From Sphacelaria rigidula (lineage: Eukaryota > Phaeophyceae > Sphacelariales), in NCBI GenBank assembly GCA_964200075.2, contig CAXNAA020000472.1, positions 1 to 21,022 of the forward strand: a DNA stretch of 21,022 bases. The letters are read 5' to 3'. The translations under genes were made by a program, and so were the position numbers. Positions 7,890-16,630 of this stretch are shown piece after piece; the first letter of the stretch is position 1; every line of letters starts with the position of its first letter. The notes beneath the pieces were generated by a model. That model was not told the DNA's origin and did no database searches. It saw nothing but the letters and a program-made list of their open reading frames with translations.

Positions 7890-8054
7890 GTGCAGGGTAT
7901 GGAATGCTCACCCGAATCCACAATCACAAGATGTCAGGCAGGTGCCACCCGGGGGAGAGATGGGTGGATCAGAGACTACGGACTCGTCCCAAGGAAGGAG
8001 AGGATAGACTTAATGGGTTGATTGATTACTTGATTAATTAACTGATTGATTGCC
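7890..8054 (+). mobile_element. SINE family B 3' fragment (B3) with TTGA tail
   Basis: It contains the block shared by all B copies: GAGACTACGGACTCGTCCCA then AGGAAGGAGAGG, at about 7971-8003. It ends in a TTGATTGATTACTTGATTAA-type tail (8017-8053), the usual 3' signature of a retroposon. Its 5' part (ATCTATTGTGCAGGGTATGG) resembles the sequence after the 3' side of A1 (minus strand, CAATCTATTGTCCAGGGT), so families A and B may share a 3' module. Confidence 0.7.
8017..8053 (+). repeat. (TTGA)-type tetranucleotide tail
   Basis: Irregular TTGATTGAT..., starting right after the SINE 3' module. It directly abuts the 3' end of the oppositely oriented SINE A2. Confidence 0.75.
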
Positions 8055-8290
8055 GCACATAAACTGTTCAATTCTGGATGCCAGTCTATACCTCTCGGTA
8101 TATGTGGGCGCATCAGCCGAGGTGACACAGGAGGAAGGCCAACACAGAAAAAAATATATTCTTTTACTACTCCACCTTTCTTCTGCGGCGCTTGCCTTAT
8201 TTTTCAATCGCGAGAGGAGTTCAGCGTTCCCTTTCCCTCGTCGACCGTTGAGTCGAATTAAGTGAACCCCGATATGTAAGCTTCCACGCC
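8048..8290 (-). mobile_element. SINE family A, 5'-truncated copy (A2)
   Basis: The minus strand matches the body and 3' end of A1, including TGTGTTGGCCTTCCTCC, CCTCGGCTGATGCGCCCACA and TATACCGAGAGGTATAGACT. The sequence CGCGA.AGGAG, CGTCGACCGTTGAGTCGA near 8210-8256 parallels A1 at 7579-7625. The tRNA head is missing or decayed beyond recognition. Confidence 0.7.
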
Positions 8291-8683
8291 TGTGTGGTCA
8301 CTGCGGCGAGTTTCTCAGTGTAATCAGAGTCCAGTCGGTCCTACTTTTTTTTCCGTTTTTTTCGTAAAGGGAAGGAGGGTGGGCGATTTCCCTTTGGTAG
8401 CCTCATTCCGATGTACTCCGAGTATATACTACCAGAGCCATGCCAAGGTTGTGCCGGCAATATTGGATACACAACGCAAAAAAAAACAGTCTGACGGGGA
8501 TTCTTCAACTCTGGAACGATACAATCATCATTCACGCATGGACAGCATACTTCCCTCACATGAAGTCGGACTGTACCTTGTATCTTTGAGCACATCAACC
8601 CTCTTCCTCACGAGAGACGGTTGACTCGAACCCTGCTTTGTTTCGCTACTGCTCTGGCACCTACCCCTTGTATCCTGCGACGG

Positions 8684-8962
8684 GTCGGCACCCCGGTGGT
8701 GTGATTGGCACGACTGAAGTCAGTGACGTCGAAAAATTGCGGCCTAGATTCTCGGCAGATGCAAACGTCGTCGGAAACATGAGGGCCTGAGTAGCACATA
8801 GGGTTTATTTGGCGAGACTCGAGAGTCGACGCGGTGCGAGGATAACTTTGATCTGATCCGCGATGCCAAAATGTGAGGAGAGTACTGTAGCTGGGTAGGA
8901 ATGGGTTGATCCCGTTGATACCGCGGATCCATCCCAAGGAAGGGGAGGGATTCAGAATGTAA
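8684..8962 (+). mobile_element. SINE family B, copy B1
   Basis: It aligns in order with 12151-12425. The shared order is a tRNA-like head with A-box remnant TGGTGTGATTGG (8697-8708) and ACTGAAGTCAGTGACG; a decayed B-box region followed by TCGGCAGAT (8752-8760); GAGAGTCGACGCGG (about 8820); a CGCGATGCC-type block; and the 3' block ATCCCAAGGAAGGGGAGG near 8934. The body differs from family A. Both copies have B-boxes too damaged to be active. No target-site duplication was identified. Confidence 0.65.
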
Positions 8963-9119
8963 TCGAGAAGTAAAGAACGATGGTCCGGGTAGGGCAGCTG
9001 ATGGCATAAAATGTCTACACGATAGCTTTACATGCCTCCAACACGTGTGCTTTTTGAGCTGTACTCCAGAGTATGTATCCTGCGCCGCGGTCGTCAACTT
9101 CGTACATCATGAACCCCTG

Positions 9120-9210
9120 CTTTTTTTTCTCTCTCTCGTCATAATTTTATTCGTCCCTCTCCTTCCTCCCATAAGTACCCCCCTCCCCCCCCACCTCCTC
9201 CTCCTTTTTT
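9120..9210. repeat. pyrimidine-rich tract
   Basis: The plus strand is almost all C and T from 9118 to 9145 and again from 9160 to 9211, including runs of C and T. On the minus strand this is a purine tract directly following the 3' block of SINE fragment B4, so part of it may be that element's degenerate tail. Confidence 0.6.
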
Positions 9211-9302
9211 CTCGGAACGGGTCCGTAGTCTCGATGGACTAGCACGACCACTTCTCCTCCCCTACCTGCCTGGTATCTTACTATCAAGCATGGATGAATC
9301 CG
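9190..9302 (-). mobile_element. SINE family B 3' fragment (B4), reverse
   Basis: On the minus strand GGATTCATCCATGCTTGATA, then AAGATACCAGGCAGGTAGGG and CGAGACTACGGACCCGTTCC align with B3 (GAATCCACAATCACAAGATG, TCAGGCAGGTG, AGAGACTACGGACTCGTCCC). Confidence 0.65.
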
Positions 9303-9857
9303 TACTCCAGCAGTCCCCCAGGTTCGTCCAACTGTTGTTGCCTCACATACCCTCACACTGACTGCAGTAGCAAGCAATAGGATAGAACGTTACTTTCGGG
9401 ATTAAGAAAAAGCGCTTGTACTACTCCACCCGAACTGACCGCAAATGTAGCACTTTGACCGCCGGGAATCCGCAGTCTTCGACATTAATTTGAGCGACTA
9501 TTTTCGGGTGAGATTTCCGACAGTATTGTCGTCCTTTTTGCTGGTTCCTGTCCACACGGAAAAACCATTAAAAAAAACTACCGGGGGAGAGGCGGGTTCG
9601 AATGTCGCTTGAGGCTACGGACATTTTCTGAGGACGGGAAGGTGATGAAAGTGTGGCAAAACAAGAAAATATAAAAATGTTTGTTGACAACAAAAGACAA
9701 AAAGATACATTTGTACTTTGATGAAAGTGCACGGGCTGCGGGAGTGCTGGTTGATCTAGCGCTCGATAGTTGAGTGCACGGACAGCACTTGTGCAGGGAG
9801 AGCGATGACTTCGCACATCCCTTGAGACTACTGATCCACCCTGAGAAAGAGGCCATC
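9303..9857. other. stretch without recognised feature
   Basis: AT-rich, with an A-rich section around 9640-9720. Nothing recognisable on either strand. Confidence 0.5.
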
Positions 9858-10123
9858 AACTGCCCAAAATGCCGAGTGTTTGGACTGTCCGAAATACCAA
9901 GTGTGACAGGGTGCCCGAAGTACCGATTGCCAAATGTACTCAGTTTTCCACGGTACCCCGCGTTCGGGCTGCCCTCCGTCTTCTAGGGTGCTGCACCCGC
10001 CGAGGTATCGACAAGCAGAAACACCAAGCATCTACGGGTACCTGCTGGTATGTCGAGTGCCGTACATACTTGGGCTTCCCGGATACCTGCTGCGAGATCG
10101 ACTGCTGAATATACTGTTGTGTC

Positions 10124-10139
10124 CCCGAGAAATCTCGGG
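10124..10139. other. short perfect hairpin in the minisatellite
   Basis: CCCGAGA (10124-10130) and TCTCGGG (10133-10139) pair perfectly around AA. It interrupts the repeat pattern and is not seen in other units. Confidence 0.45.
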
Positions 10140-10616
10140 AGTACTTGACTCACGAAAATACTAAGCACTCCACGTTATCCGGGAAATGAGCTGCCCAAAA
10201 TACTCAACAAGGGTACCGAGGGTACTGTACCTGCTGGGGTATCAACTGCTGAAAATACTTGGCGTTGACATGTTCCTGCTGGGATATCGAATCCCGTATA
10301 GATGTACTGGGTATTTCAGGGTACGTGGTGTATCTACTGCTCAAAACACTCGGTATTTCAGCGTACCTGGGGTCGATTGCCCCAAAACCTGAGTATTCCG
10401 GAGTACCCGCTCCGCTTCCGACAGCCCGAAGCTATTGAGTGTCCAAGAATATCCGAAGTATTGACAGCCGAAAGTGCTCAGTATTCCAAGGTACTACTTC
10501 ACCTACTATGGGGGAACGACTTCACCGAAGATGCTCACAAGGTCAGGGTACTCGGGCATCTACTGCCGAAATTCATGTTGTGTTTTCCATGGTACCCACT
10601 GATATGTCAGCCAACA

Positions 10617-10670
10617 AGAAAATTCAAGTGTTCAAGGGTACTGAGAAAATTCAAGTGTTCAAGGGTACTG
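10617..10670 (+). repeat. perfect 27-bp tandem duplication
   Basis: The 27-bp unit AGAAAATTCAAGTGTTCAAG plus GGTACTG is present twice with no mismatch (10617-10643 and 10644-10670). It sits inside the old, diverged minisatellite, so it is a recent event there. Confidence 0.9.
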
Positions 10671-10919
10671 AACCTGCCTGGGTATGGGCTGCGCAATCTA
10701 CCGGGTACGACAAGTTACCTGCTGGGGTATCGACCCCTGCACTACGGAGTACAACAGAGAGCCTGCTGGGGTTTTCGACTGCCCAAAACACATGGGGTTC
10801 CACAAAAGCAAGTGCATTTCAACGAGATGCTGGTGCAGCAGGCGGCCGCGGCGACGCTTGTGGGGACTTTGTGCCACATCTACATCCCACAGCCAAGGGT
10901 ATGCTATAACTTAATGTGC

Positions 10920-11823
10920 TGAAGGTATGTCATGCCCCCCACCACTTTTGCAACCCGCTTACCATTTGGTCACCCACGAGTGAGCGTCCACCTATAACTG
11001 TTAAATCCACGTCATGCTTACGTGGAAAATGACCATCATATGCAACTTTTTATTTATCGGCACGCAAAGCGTTAACTTTCTGATTGATGTGATCGGTGAC
11101 GACGTCTTGAATGCGCATAATTTTCACTCGCAAAATGGATGTAAGACTCATTATCCAAAGGCCCATTCTTGCGGTCAAAGGAACAACTTTCTGCGCTTTT
11201 GCACAGGTCCGTGGTGGGGGTGCGTCAAGTTTACTTGGAGAATGTCGTCTGAAACCTGTTCCGAAACGAATGCCACGTTCGAGCACTACTACTACTCCAC
11301 GCTGAGAAGCATTCTGCCGAACACAAAAATATGATTTCCCAAACTGCGCATAGAGTTTTCGATACATGTAAAGCTTTACTGAGTCATCGTTAGGGGGTAC
11401 AGTACAGTGTAATCTATCATATTTCTCGAGATTCGGTCACACCAAAGTCCATCATGTCTTTGAGTGCGCGCTGTACCCAAATGATACCAAGCCGTAGGTT
11501 TCAGTATAATCGCATGCATGATTGGAGCAGTGGCAGGGGAGGGGACAGGGGATCCTGGATTGATGGCTCTTATCTGTGTGGCCCCTTTGCTGCGGGCTCA
11601 TGATGTAATATTTTTCTGATTCACTCCACAATAATAACAAGTTAGAAGAAAGGATTTGTCGAGCACGAGGCCAGTGCTACTGGAGGAGTCCCTCGTGGAT
11701 TGTCCTTTTGTCCAGATCGTCTGGCAGCGGCTATAGCGCCATTAACTCGATAATACCTTCTGGGAGGGCACATATTCAGAGGTATGCCTTTTCTAGTCCA
11801 TTGCCAATACATATAACGCATAT
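10920..11823. other. stretch without a recognised gene
   Basis: A small hairpin CCACGT-CATGCTT-ACGTGG lies near 11007-11025. Frames of about 105 codons lie opposite each other on the two strands at 11014-11367 with no family resemblance. I see no repeat partner in this window. Confidence 0.45.
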
Positions 11824-11970
11824 ATGTGCACTTCCACCACTGACAGTACGCGGAAGATGTACTGCTGGAAGATGACCCGAGAACGTGAGAGCAAGTTCGC
11901 TAGATACTTTCATCTGGGAAACTTAACGGGGTTCGTAGCTACATTTACCTCAAAATGTAGCCCCAACGAT

Positions 11971-12065
11971 TTTGCTTTTCTTGGGTACGTCTATCATGCG
12001 ACCACGGCTGGACTCCTGGGGGGGCAGTTAAAGTGCGACAACGAATCCCTCACTCAATCAATCAA
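11971..12065 (+). mobile_element. retroposon 3' end, family C copy 1, TCAA tail
   Basis: TTCTTGGGTACGTCTATCAT, then GCGACCACGGCTGGACTCCT and GGCAGTTAAAGTGCGACAA match 17840-17932. The segment ends in CACTCAATCAATCAA, a tetranucleotide tail. GAGACCACGGCTGGACCCC in the other copy resembles GAGACTACGGACTCGTCCC of family B, so these may share a 3' module. In one frame both copies read FLGYV.H.TTAG..GGQLK. Confidence 0.6.
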
Positions 12066-12150
12066 CATTCGTGTAATTCCCGTAAAACTGCCGTAAGAGC
12101 AGGAGGGAGGGTTACTACACATATTACTGTTATTGTCCGCTATATAGCAT

Positions 12151-12425
12151 TTACGCCCCTGTCGCCTAACTGGTACAACTGAAACCAGTCAGGGCGGAAT
12201 AATGCGAACTCGAAAATCGGCAGATACCGGCGGATTTTGTTTTGGAGGTACTGTATCTGATTCTCATCGTTGATAACGCCGGGAGGTGTCGAGCAAAGAT
12301 AACTAATGTGACGAGAGTCGACACAACGCGGCAATGCTTATCCAATACGCGATATCAAGGCGCAAGGCGAGGAACGAGAGAAAGATCCTATGAGACTACA
12401 GGCTCGTCCCAAAGAAGGGAAGGTA
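12151..12425 (+). mobile_element. SINE family B, copy B2
   Basis: Near full-length partner of 8684-8962. The tRNA-like head has the A-box remnant TCGCCTAACTGG (12162-12173), ACTGAAACCAGTCAGGGCGG, and a B-box region GCGAACTCGAAAATCGGCAG (12204-12223). It is followed by GAGAGTCGACACAACGCGG, ACGCGATATCAAGGCG and the 3' block GAGACTACAGGCTCGTCCCA, AAGAAGGGAAGG. Where B1 keeps TAGATTCTCGGCAG, B2 keeps GAACTCGA, so together they imply an ancestral GGTTCGA-type B-box. Confidence 0.7.
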
Positions 12426-12429
12426 CTAA

Positions 12430-13020
12430 AAGTGTGGTGGAAGATGACAGAGAGGAAGGGGAAAAAAAACACCAACAGAGAATTCCGGGGGTGAGATTGT
12501 CTTGTTGGCGTTCCTTTGGTCAGCGCGTGTACATCATCATACGAAGTCAACACTTTCGAACCTCGCAATACTTTCCTCAGCGTTTGGAGTTCCGCATGTG
12601 TTGCGTGTGAAAAAATAAAAGGGAATGTTTGGAAGCGTCAACTTGATGAGATGCATACCCTGACAAACGTTAGGCTGGAAAACAATGATAAGAAAAAAAC
12701 GCGTCGCCAAAACTATCCGAGAGCATTGGTATGATCCGTACTGGCGGTGCTGCGGTTCGCCGGAATAGCGGTGAGCGTTGCGCTGCAAAACTGATTGTGC
12801 TGAGGAACTCACGTAATTTTGAGATATAAAAATTCGGTTTTTGACGTGTTGGACGTGATGCTGTAAACAACGACGACGTATCCGTAACTTGCGCCCGCTT
12901 TCAGGTACGTGACCCCATCCTTGACGTCCAGGAGCTCGTTCGATCGTGACGTATATTATGCGTAGCTTGTTCAATTTGGACGCACGCACGTCGACCTATG
13001 ATTTAATAAAACTGTTCCGA
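12430..13020. other. stretch without recognised feature
   Basis: Includes a purine-rich section (12430-12480). Overlapping frames up to 150 codons on the minus strand have no recognisable motif. Confidence 0.45.
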
Positions 13021-13027
13021 AGGTGCT

Positions 13028-13054
13028 CAGGGCAGGGCAGGGTAGGGTAGGGTA
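13028..13054 (+). repeat. pentanucleotide microsatellite AGGGC/AGGGT
   Basis: Two AGGGC units followed by AGGGT units. Short and G-rich on the plus strand. Confidence 0.8.
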
Positions 13055-13187
13055 CACAATGACCGTAGATACTCGGGTTCACTGAACATTTCATACGTTG
13101 ATACTCCATATGTTCCGGGATTTTCACTAGTTGCGGCAGTCGACATCTTGCGTACCCAGGAGCGATAGGTACTCGTTTTTCCTACGT

Positions 13188-13242
13188 TCTGACTCCTCCC
13201 CTTCATCCGGATGAGTCTGTAGTCTCAAGGGATCAATCCATT
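13188..13242 (-). mobile_element. SINE family B 3' fragment (B5), reverse
   Basis: On the minus strand GGATTGATCCCTTGAGACTA, then CAGACTCATCCGGATGAAGG and GGAGGAGTCAG align with the 3' block of B1-B4. It is short, so the call rests on about 45 bases. Confidence 0.5.
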
Positions 13243-13328
13243 TCAATGTACCCTGAAAACCCACCGCACCACAGGGTACGTACACTATCCTGAGCATGTT
13301 TGAAATGTGTCCATTCTGCCAGTTTTAC

Positions 13329-13369
13329 GAGATACCAGAATGCATCCGGCCCATGACCACCTGCATGCG
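13329..13369 (+). repeat. direct repeat, copy 1 (CCATGACCACCTGCATGCG)
   Basis: GAGATACCAGAATGCATCCG and CCATGACCACCTGCATGCG recur at 13408-13449 with few differences, period about 79 bp. AGTTTT precedes both copies, so the tandem unit probably spans the interval. Confidence 0.8.
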
Positions 13370-13407
13370 TGAGCATATTTGAGCTATTTCGAGTTTTCCG
13401 GTCTCAT

Positions 13408-13449
13408 GAGATGCCAGGATGGATCCCGGTCCATGACCACCTGCATGCG
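13408..13449 (+). repeat. direct repeat, copy 2 (CCATGACCACCTGCATGCG)
   Basis: Second copy, with GAGATGCCAGGATGGATCCC followed by the identical 19-bp block CCATGACCACCTGCATGCG. Confidence 0.8.
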
Positions 13450-13859
13450 GCAGATATCGTCCCCCCACATGTTCCCCAGAATTTCCTCGTCGAGAGGATC
13501 TACCGTCACCTCGGGTCAATGTCTATTCCCTTTACCGTAGAGTCGTCATACTCCGCGTATAGGCGAGGACAACCCTTCGCCCACCACCATCGCCAGTCTA
13601 CTCGTCTTCTCTCCTCCCTCTCAACGGAGGCCTCGTCTAGCTCCACACACATACAAACCTTTACCACAACAAGCACATAGCATCTGCCCTGTGGCTGACC
13701 GTCCGTGACGCACGAGGTTATCCTCGATACCATCCAAGGGCGGTAACCTCATACACCTCATACGTGCTACGAGTCCACCTCGATGGACGTGCGTAGTCGC
13801 TTCAACCCGTGACAGGAATTAATTCATCGTCGCGCCGTGCGTCACGATGACGACTCTGT

Positions 13860-14192
13860 ATGAGAACTAGGTGTTGTACTGCAGCCTTCAACCCAGCGCT
13901 GCTTGAGCAGTATCCTGGACAAAACGGGCAGGCTGGTGACGCGTCAGCGAAACCCGTACATACGTACCGCGACATCGACGAAAGCCGACGTACTGTAGCA
14001 GTGCAAGTTGATCCACAGCTTCAGAAACATCGCGCGGATCCAGTACCGATAAGATACGGCGAACCGACAAGATACGGCGAACCGATACGATACGTCGTAC
14101 CGTATATAAAAGTTGGCGTCGATATCGCCAGTTTGCCGGTACCAGCCGCAAAGTACGAACAGATGATAGCCCATGTGCGATCGAACATGTAG
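13860..14192 (+). CDS. candidate 110-codon open frame with RYGEP repeats, function unknown
   Basis: An ATG-started frame of 110 codons ends at TAG 14190-14192. Its composition is more protein-like than most frames here: few cysteines, mixed charged and hydrophobic residues, and a hydrophilic middle with HTYRDIDESRR (about residues 35-45). A six-residue tandem RYGEPT, RYGEPI, RYVVPY (about 68-86) corresponds to an 18-bp DNA tandem at 14051-14104, an exact multiple of three. The segment VGVDIASLPVP (about 87-97) is mirrored just downstream as IGIDIAGYRYP in another frame (14207 onward), from a direct DNA repeat. There is no signal peptide or known domain. No upstream promoter or splice sites are supported. 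It may be a chance frame over tandem repeats. Confidence 0.25.
   Translation: MRTRCCTAAFNPALLEQYPGQNGQAGDASAKPVHTYRDIDESRRTVAVQVDPQLQKHRADPVPIRYGEPTRYGEPIRYVVPYIKVGVDIASLPVPAAKYEQMIAHVRSNM
14051..14104 (+). repeat. 18-bp tandem repeat, three units
   Basis: AAGATACGGCGAACCGAC, AAGATACGGCGAACCGAT and a diverged third unit ACGATACGTCGTACCGTA. A partial unit precedes (CAGTACCGAT). Confidence 0.85.
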
Positions 14193-14257
14193 CTTGTATC
14201 GAACGTGAAATTGGCATCGACATCGCCGGTTACCGCTACCCACTATAAAGTGCGATA
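14110..14257 (+). repeat. direct repeat pair, TTGGCRTCGAYATCGCC
   Basis: AGTTGGCGTCGATATCGCCA at 14111 and AATTGGCATCGACATCGCCG at 14209 are about 98 bp apart. Both are followed by a GGT.CC..C block and AAAGT.CGA. Confidence 0.7.
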
Positions 14258-14269
14258 AGCAGGTCATGA

Positions 14270-14935
14270 TTCAATGGATAATCTCGTACGTACGATCGAC
14301 TTGCGCCATCGCGGCTCGGGCTTGGCCCTCGCCTCGCACGTAGAGGCACAACCTCGAATGTTCTCGCGATGCATCGTCGTGGCCGCTATGTCGGGGAAAT
14401 ATAATCACACTCTCCCAATGCACACAAGCCCAAAAACATAACCTGCAGAAACGGGGCTCATTTGACAGCCGCAAAAAAAATGCATGAAACACCTGCAAGG
14501 AAACAACACAGTTCAGCATCCCCAATTGTTTTCCTCGTGGTGGCGAAACGCGCCTGTACTTATAGGTCTTCATATCCACCCAACGGGTTCTGACGGCGCC
14601 GCTAGTCCCAAGCTTCATTTTTTCATACTAATCGCTGTAGAAAGAATGAGACCAGCTCTTATAAGATCCGTTCAAAATCAGAATCGCGCTCAATTTTAGA
14701 CCAAATGTGCAAGCCGCATCTTATGGGACAAGATCAGTGACAATTTTGAACGAAGGTGACCCCAACGATTTTGGACATTGGTTAGCGGGCGGGTGTCTGA
14801 TCAAAATGGGCAACAATTTGAACCCTCGACCAATATTGAGGAGCGTTCCAAAATCTAGTAGAGAATCAAACTATGGCAAATGTCACGTTTTACCCTACTG
14901 CAGCACAAACACACTAAAGCCCCCTTTCATGTGTT
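14270..14935. other. stretch without recognised feature
   Basis: No repeat partner or gene recognised. Frames of about 110 codons occur on both strands. Confidence 0.45.
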
Positions 14936-15605
14936 GTAGCTGTGACTGTACTGTCGTGTGTTCAGACCTGGCGAATAAGGTTTGGTCTCCGCGGAATTGC
15001 CTGAGCTGCTGCACTATTTTGTGTTCCGTCTATACAGAATAAGTAGAGTCAGCACGCAGTGCTGTATCGTCGAAGTTAAAAATACCGCGATGTGTCTGTT
15101 GCACGTGGCGTCTTGTGCAACGAACAGGGCCGTTCGTGCTCAGTCCACCATTCCCGTGATGTAGCTGTCACTGTAGAGGTGCGCTTTAACCCTGCTCGTG
15201 CGGTTTGATCTGCGCTCGGGATTGCCTGAACTGCTGTACTGTTGTTGAATTCCGGTCGGTACGAAAGTTGTAGCTGACACGCAGTCCTCTCCATACTCTG
15301 TTGAAAGCGCCATGGTACGTTGGTTGTTGGCTCTTCTGTGAAACGAACAAAAAGCTTCGTGCCCACAATCGTTTCTATGCTGCAGCTGCCTTGCCGTACG
15401 TTTGACTCCTGCGAGGACGGTTTGATCTACGGTGGTCATTGCCCGAGTTGCTGTACTGCTGCTGTGTACTGGTCTATACAGAATTGGGGTGGGATCACAG
15501 TGCCTACGCAAAGTGGGAAAAACCACGTAGTGGTTATGCACGTGATGTGTCCTCTTTGGGCCCTGTTGCCTAGGTGCAAAACTCGTAATTTCCGATTTTG
15601 TGCCG
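14936..15605 (+). repeat. tandem array, three units of about 222 bp
   Basis: Units start at GTAGCTGTGACTG (14936), GTAGCTGTCACTG (15161) and GCAGCTGCCTTGC (15382), giving periods of 225 and 221. Shared landmarks in each unit are GGTTTG.TCT.CG, ATTGCC.GA.(C/T)TGCTG.ACT, and a GT.TATACAGAAT-type block in units 1 and 3. Units have diverged but stay collinear. No protein family was recognised in any frame. Confidence 0.75.
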
Positions 15606-15759
15606 TAAGACATGTTTGAGCGACCCGAAGGGCTACCAGGTGTGTAGTGAGTTATCTGGCGTTCCTCAATGTCGGGAAGGGCTGCAAGAGCCACAGGTAC
15701 CGGTCAGGCGATCCGTGATGGCGTTATGTTTAAGGCAGGATTCACTTAGCATGCACGGA

Positions 15760-15955
15760 AAATTCTGTCTGAAAACGCGAGATCGTTTTTTGCATGCAGT
15801 AGGAGATAAAAGCTGCTTGGAAGACACAAGAAACCTCACTAAATCATCTAGCCTGCACATAGATATATCGAGTGGCGCCAGTCTCGCACTGTGGGCCGAG
15901 ATCAGCTGTTGGGAATTGATCGATGAAGAGGTACCCGGTCAGTATAAAATGACGG
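15760..15955 (+). repeat. tandem duplication, unit 1 (period about 245 bp)
   Basis: Aligned with 16005-16198. Shared blocks are TCAC.AAATCATCT.GCCT.CACA, ATCGAGTGGCGC, TCGCACT.TG and GATC.A.GAGGT. On the minus strand both units read CR.DDLV followed by a QLL..TA.....RV pattern, with equal-length gaps. This could reflect coding ancestry. The plus-strand frame 15598-15972 (124 codons) also covers unit 1. Confidence 0.7.
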
Positions 15956-16004
15956 TGACAGGAGCGTGTTGAACTCAGGATCTGCGGCAGGTTCGGTGTT
16001 CCTT

Positions 16005-16198
16005 CCGTCGTCTGAACGCGTAGCACATGTTTTTCGCGTGCTGTACGAGGCAACAGCTGCGAAAACAAAACTGGAGAATTCACCAAATCATCTCGCCTAC
16101 ACAGGCGCATCGAGTGGCGCGAGATTCGCACTATGAGCTTAGGTCAGCATTTGAGTGATAGTTGATCAAGAGGTGACCTATATCAATATAACGACGCA
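16005..16198 (+). repeat. tandem duplication, unit 2 (period about 245 bp)
   Basis: Second unit of the pair, ending in TATATCAATATAACGACG against GTCAGTATAAAATGACG in unit 1. Confidence 0.7.
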
Positions 16199-16429
16199 CC
16201 TTTTTTCTTTTCCCATTTTCGCTGACAAGACCCAATCTCTTACCGGAGTTTGGGAGTTTTCAACAGTACGGAGGGCAAAAGAAGGAAACAAAATAGGGAT
16301 GAGACGAACAATATACAATACTATACTTCCCATTACATGCTCCAGGTTTCGGCGAAACAGTATAACGTTTTCCTGTTCGTTCACCCGATGAATCGTTTGT
16401 TTGTTTTTCTTCTAGAAAAACGACAGATA

Positions 16430-16534
16430 ACGACGACGGCGACGGCGACGGGAACGATGATTATGATGACCGTAATGACGACGAGACGACGAGACGACGA
16501 GACGACGAGACGACGAGACGACAACAGCAACAGC

Positions 16535-16596
<62 letters not shown>
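16430..16596 (+). repeat. compound microsatellite (GACGACGA)n then (CAA)n
   Basis: GACGGCGACG-type triplets come first (16430-16450). An 8-bp GACGACGA array follows (16477-16522, just under six units), then CAGCAA and a (CAA)n run to 16596. Open frames of poly-Asn, poly-Leu or poly-Cys through it are artefacts of the repeat. Confidence 0.95.
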
Positions 16597-16630
16597 CCGC
16601 CTACAGGCAACAACCGCCTACAGGCAACAA
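16597..16630 (+). repeat. perfect 17-bp tandem duplication
   Basis: CCGCCTACAGGCAACAA is present twice without mismatch (16597-16613, 16614-16630), flanking the microsatellite. Confidence 0.9.

Larger units (their letters stand above)
9858..10803 (+). repeat. degenerate minisatellite, about 40-49 bp units
   Basis: About 950 bp are built from a recurring pattern: GGTACCTGCTGGGGTATCGA, then CTGCCCAAAATACTCGGTAT, then TTCCA. Clear units start at GTAC on 10227 (45 bp), 10321 (42 bp) and 10362 (40 bp). CTGCTGGGGTAT-type words occur at 10231, 10275, 10719 and 10763, and TGCC(C/G)AAAA-type words at 9860, 10193, 10249, 10337, 10378 and 10789. Units have diverged strongly, so the array is old. Open frames across it (up to 206 codons on the plus strand, 10302-10922) arise from the repeat and are not convincing genes. 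Confidence 0.8.

Noticed and set aside
10302-10922. 206-codon plus-strand frame, the longest in the window
   Set aside because: It lies across the diverged minisatellite and its other two frames are also open over long parts. There is no domain and no codon bias that I can see.
14103-14112. TATATAAAAG as a TATA box
   Set aside because: The match is exact, but it lies inside an 18-bp tandem unit and a candidate open frame, and there is no supported gene start downstream.
13888-14267. Minus-strand frames opposite the RYGEP frame
   Set aside because: Two overlapping frames are open only because the 18-bp repeat lacks stops. Arginine- and serine-rich content looks like repeat translation.
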